Assembly (NCBI GenBank): GCA_023391695.1
Contig: JAEWAK010000022.1
Location: 36,431 to 100,430 of the forward strand
Reading direction: 5' to 3'
DNA length: 64,000 bases
From: Bacillota bacterium
GTDB taxonomy: Bacteria > Bacillota > Clostridia > Lachnospirales > Lachnospiraceae
Shown here: positions 62,114-64,000 of the stretch, one piece after another
Layout: every line of letters begins with the position of its first letter
Position numbering within the stretch: the first letter of the stretch is position 1
Notes under the pieces: model-generated
Databases searched by the model: none
What the model saw: the letters and a program-made list of their open reading frames with translations, nothing else
Told to the model about the DNA's origin: nothing
Position numbers and translations under genes: made by a program

Positions 62114-63440
62114 CGATTTAATTAAAATGGGACTTAGGAATCTGAGGCGCCGTAAAGCTAGAACGGCATTAACCGTTACAGGTGTGGTGATCGGTACTAT
62201 TTCCATTGTAGTTATGATTTCTATTGGAATTGGAATGAATACAAATTTTAAATCACAGGTAATGGAACTGGGAAGTTTAACTACGGTGACGGTAGAAAGA
62301 TATGCTAATATAATGGATGAAGACGGTAACTATGTGGATTCCAAAAAGCAGATTATGGATGATTCTCTGGTCGAGCAGATCAAAGGGCTGGACCATGTAA
62401 AAGCAGTATCGCCTATTTTATCTGCAAGTGCAATGTTAAAAAGCGGAAAATATGAATCCCAAATGCAGTTGTATGCAATGGACAGTTCAACCTTTAAGGA
62501 TTTTGAATTTCCCGCTTTGACTGCCGGCAGTTATCCGACACCTGAGAGCAATCATTTTATTGTATTTGGCAGTGATGCACTTATGAATTTTTATAATCCA
62601 TACGGACGGAATTATACGACGGTACAGAAGGACCTAACCAAGGATAAAGTTACCTTTGGCTTTAGTCCGTATGAGTATAAAATAGACGAAAAGAAAAAGC
62701 AGTTTACCTTGAAGCTTACGGATTATGGTATTATGGAGCGAAGTGATAACTGGGAGTATGATTCCGGCATCTATATGGATATTAATTACTTCAGGACTAT
62801 ATACAAAAAATACGTAAATACTTTAAAGGCTGAGGACCGGAAAAAAGCAATGACTGCCATAGAAACTTATGAGAGGATTAAGATAACAGTTGATAATATT
62901 AAGAATGTTTCCAAGGTTCAGGATAAAATTAAAGAAATGGGTTATCAGACCTCAAGTTTAGCCATGTATCTGGAACCCATGCAGCAAACTTCCAATATGC
63001 TGCAGACGGTCCTTGGGTGTATAGGAGGCATAGCCATGCTGGTATCTGCCATCAATATAGCAAATACCATGATTATGTCTATCTATGAACGTACCAAAGA
63101 AATCGGTATTATGAAGGTTCTTGGCTGTATTATCCGGGATATCAAAAAGTTATTCCTGTTTGAGGCAGGTATGATCGGCCTCATAGGCGGTATAATTGGA
63201 ATCATCTTAAGTTATATCGGTTCATGGGCAATCAATAAGTTCGGCCAGCCTTTATTTAAGGCTTTGTTATCCTCTAACTATATGTATGATATGGAAAGTG
63301 CAAAATTTTCCGTTATTCCAATCTGGCTTCCAATTTTAGCGGCGGGATTTGCCATGCTGGTAGGAATCCTATCCGGTTATTACCCGGCTAACCGTGCCAC
63401 CAAGATCAGTGCAATAGAAGCTATGAAAACGGATGGCTGA
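62103..63440 (+). CDS. MacB/FtsX-type ABC transporter permease
   Basis: Permease of 445 aa. TM1 (about residues 21-45) follows RRRKARTALTVTGVVIGTIS, then an extracytoplasmic MacB-like periplasmic-core domain of about 240 residues, then three TM helices in the FtsX domain (CIGGIAMLVSAINIANTMIM, MIGLIGGIIGIILSYIGSWA, and PIWLPILAAGFAMLVGILSG with the terminal PANRATKISAIEAMKT). The start is ATG 62103 with AAAGGA upstream; the longer frame starts inside the previous gene. Functions with the ATPase at 58.3 kb. The substrate is unknown. Confidence 0.88.
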   Translation: MRISDLIKMGLRNLRRRKARTALTVTGVVIGTISIVVMISIGIGMNTNFKSQVMELGSLTTVTVERYANIMDEDGNYVDSKKQIMDDSLVEQIKGLDHVKAVSPILSASAMLKSGKYESQMQLYAMDSSTFKDFEFPALTAGSYPTPESNHFIVFGSDALMNFYNPYGRNYTTVQKDLTKDKVTFGFSPYEYKIDEKKKQFTLKLTDYGIMERSDNWEYDSGIYMDINYFRTIYKKYVNTLKAEDRKKAMTAIETYERIKITVDNIKNVSKVQDKIKEMGYQTSSLAMYLEPMQQTSNMLQTVLGCIGGIAMLVSAINIANTMIMSIYERTKEIGIMKVLGCIIRDIKKLFLFEAGMIGLIGGIIGIILSYIGSWAINKFGQPLFKALLSSNYMYDMESAKFSVIPIWLPILAAGFAMLVGILSGYYPANRATKISAIEAMKTDG

Positions 63441-63743
63441 TTCGGTGTGCCAGGTATTGATATCATATCAAGGAAAAATAATATAGGTGAAAATGAGAGC
63501 CGGAATTTGCAAATTAGGCTCTCTAATTCATTACCGGAGATGGTGGAATTTAATATCGTATTAAAAAATAAAAATAAATATCAAAAAATGTCTAAAAATC
63601 ATTGACATTTAAGTTAATAAATGTTATCCTATATTCCGTTGCTGTTCAACAAGTTACAGAGAAAATAATCTGTTTTTAACAAACTATTTTAATTGAATGT
63701 ATATAGAAAGATAATCAGACAATTAAAATTACTTTAATAGATG
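63441..63743. other. Intergenic spacer before the rRNA-type promoters
   Basis: AT-rich, about 300 bases, no gene and no clear terminator hairpin for the ABC/CARDB operon. Several weak TTGACA/TTAAT-like matches (for example TTGACATTT at 63602). Confidence 0.4.
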
Positions 63744-63772
63744 TTGACAGTAACGTGAAAATACGATATTAT
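63744..63772 (+). promoter_or_regulatory. Strong promoter P1 (probable rRNA operon)
   Basis: TTGACA (63744-63749), 17-base spacer, TATTAT (63767-63772): near consensus. It is one of a tandem pair typical of clostridial rRNA operons. Confidence 0.75.
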
Positions 63773-63832
63773 TTACTTTCTTGCCAAAACAATAGCAAGA
63801 AAAATTCAGAAAACAAAATAAATAATTTGCTG

Positions 63833-63861
63833 TTGACAAACAATTCTGAATATGTTATAGT
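63833..63861 (+). promoter_or_regulatory. Strong promoter P2 (probable rRNA operon)
   Basis: TTGACA (63833-63838), 17-base spacer, TATAGT (63856-63861). Located 89 bases after P1, the same spacing design as tandem rRNA promoters. Confidence 0.78.
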
Positions 63862-64000
63862 AAATAAGCGCTCAAAAACAGAGAAAAACTTAAAAAGAAC
63901 TTTTTAAAGAAAGACCTCAAAAAGATTCTGATTAATTTGAAAAAATCTGGCTAAGAGCATACGAACCTTGATAACTGAACAGTGAAACAACCCTGAAAAT
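63862..64000 (+). other. Probable 16S rRNA leader (gene itself beyond the window)
   Basis: Untranslated stretch with the CCTTGATAACTGAACAGTG phrase that typically precedes clostridial 16S genes by a short distance. No 16S sequence is reached before the window ends. The rRNA assignment is inferred from this phrase and the tandem promoters. Confidence 0.65.

Overview
The window looks like a chromosome segment from an anaerobic, low-to-moderate GC Bacillota, most likely class Clostridia and family Lachnospiraceae. The evidence is strong AGGAGG-type ribosome sites, frequent TTG/GTG starts, desulfoferrodoxin, an encapsulin nanocompartment, the QueC/QueT/QueF salvage set, TgpA-like and YtvI-like proteins, and an apparent rRNA leader at the right edge. 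Genus is not assignable from sequence alone.

Layout. 0-6.4 kb: a sugar-utilisation operon, with the tail of an ABC permease, a GH35 beta-galactosidase and the De Ley-Doudoroff galactonate pathway (dgoD, dgoK, aldolase), followed by an IclR regulator. 6.4-7.4 kb: a decay zone with a 162-bp palindromic MITE-like element and remnants of a DHA2 efflux pump and a DUF3800 gene. 7.4-12 kb: a lipoyl-less E2-type acyltransferase and a divergent ferric-siderophore/haem-type ABC importer with DtxR-like operators at both promoters. 12-17 kb: a two-component system divergent from a bacitracin/lantibiotic-type ABC exporter. 17-19.9 kb: a DUF975 membrane protein with a structured leader, an orphan flagellin-like gene and an azoreductase. 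20-25.7 kb: a two-component system, then VTC polyphosphate-polymerase-like, DUF4956 and Cthe_2159-type lipoprotein genes. 25.9-28.1 kb: oxidative-stress and iron genes (desulfoferrodoxin, encapsulin, encapsulated ferritin) and a broken deoR. 28.4-30.5 kb: a preQ1-I riboswitch and queC-queT-queF. 30.9-34 kb: a nitroreductase and a secreted serine hydrolase. 34.5-39 kb: a P2-type cation ATPase with two TrkA-like proteins. 39.2-42.9 kb: a sugar ABC importer. 43-50.6 kb: a short KdpD/KdpE pair divergent from pit, DUF47, trkH, trkA and a YtvI-like transporter. 51-58 kb: moxR, DUF58, transglutaminase, cytidylate-kinase-like and AI-2E genes. 58.3-63.4 kb: a MacB-like ABC system with a CARDB-type surface protein. 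63.7-64 kb: tandem strong promoters and the start of what is probably an rRNA operon leader.

How the parts fit. Several modules concern ion and envelope homeostasis: K+ (TrkH/TrkA, KdpDE-like, P-type ATPase with RCK proteins), phosphate (Pit/DUF47, VTC), iron (importer, encapsulated ferritin) and peptide stress (Lan-type exporter). The most unusual structural signals are a three-copy dispersed intergenic element whose central hairpin keeps pairing through compensatory changes, a duplicated leader in front of a trkA-like gene, a structured leader in front of the DUF975 gene, and the MacB/CARDB operon. No CRISPR array, complete insertion sequence, prophage or tRNA gene was recognised.
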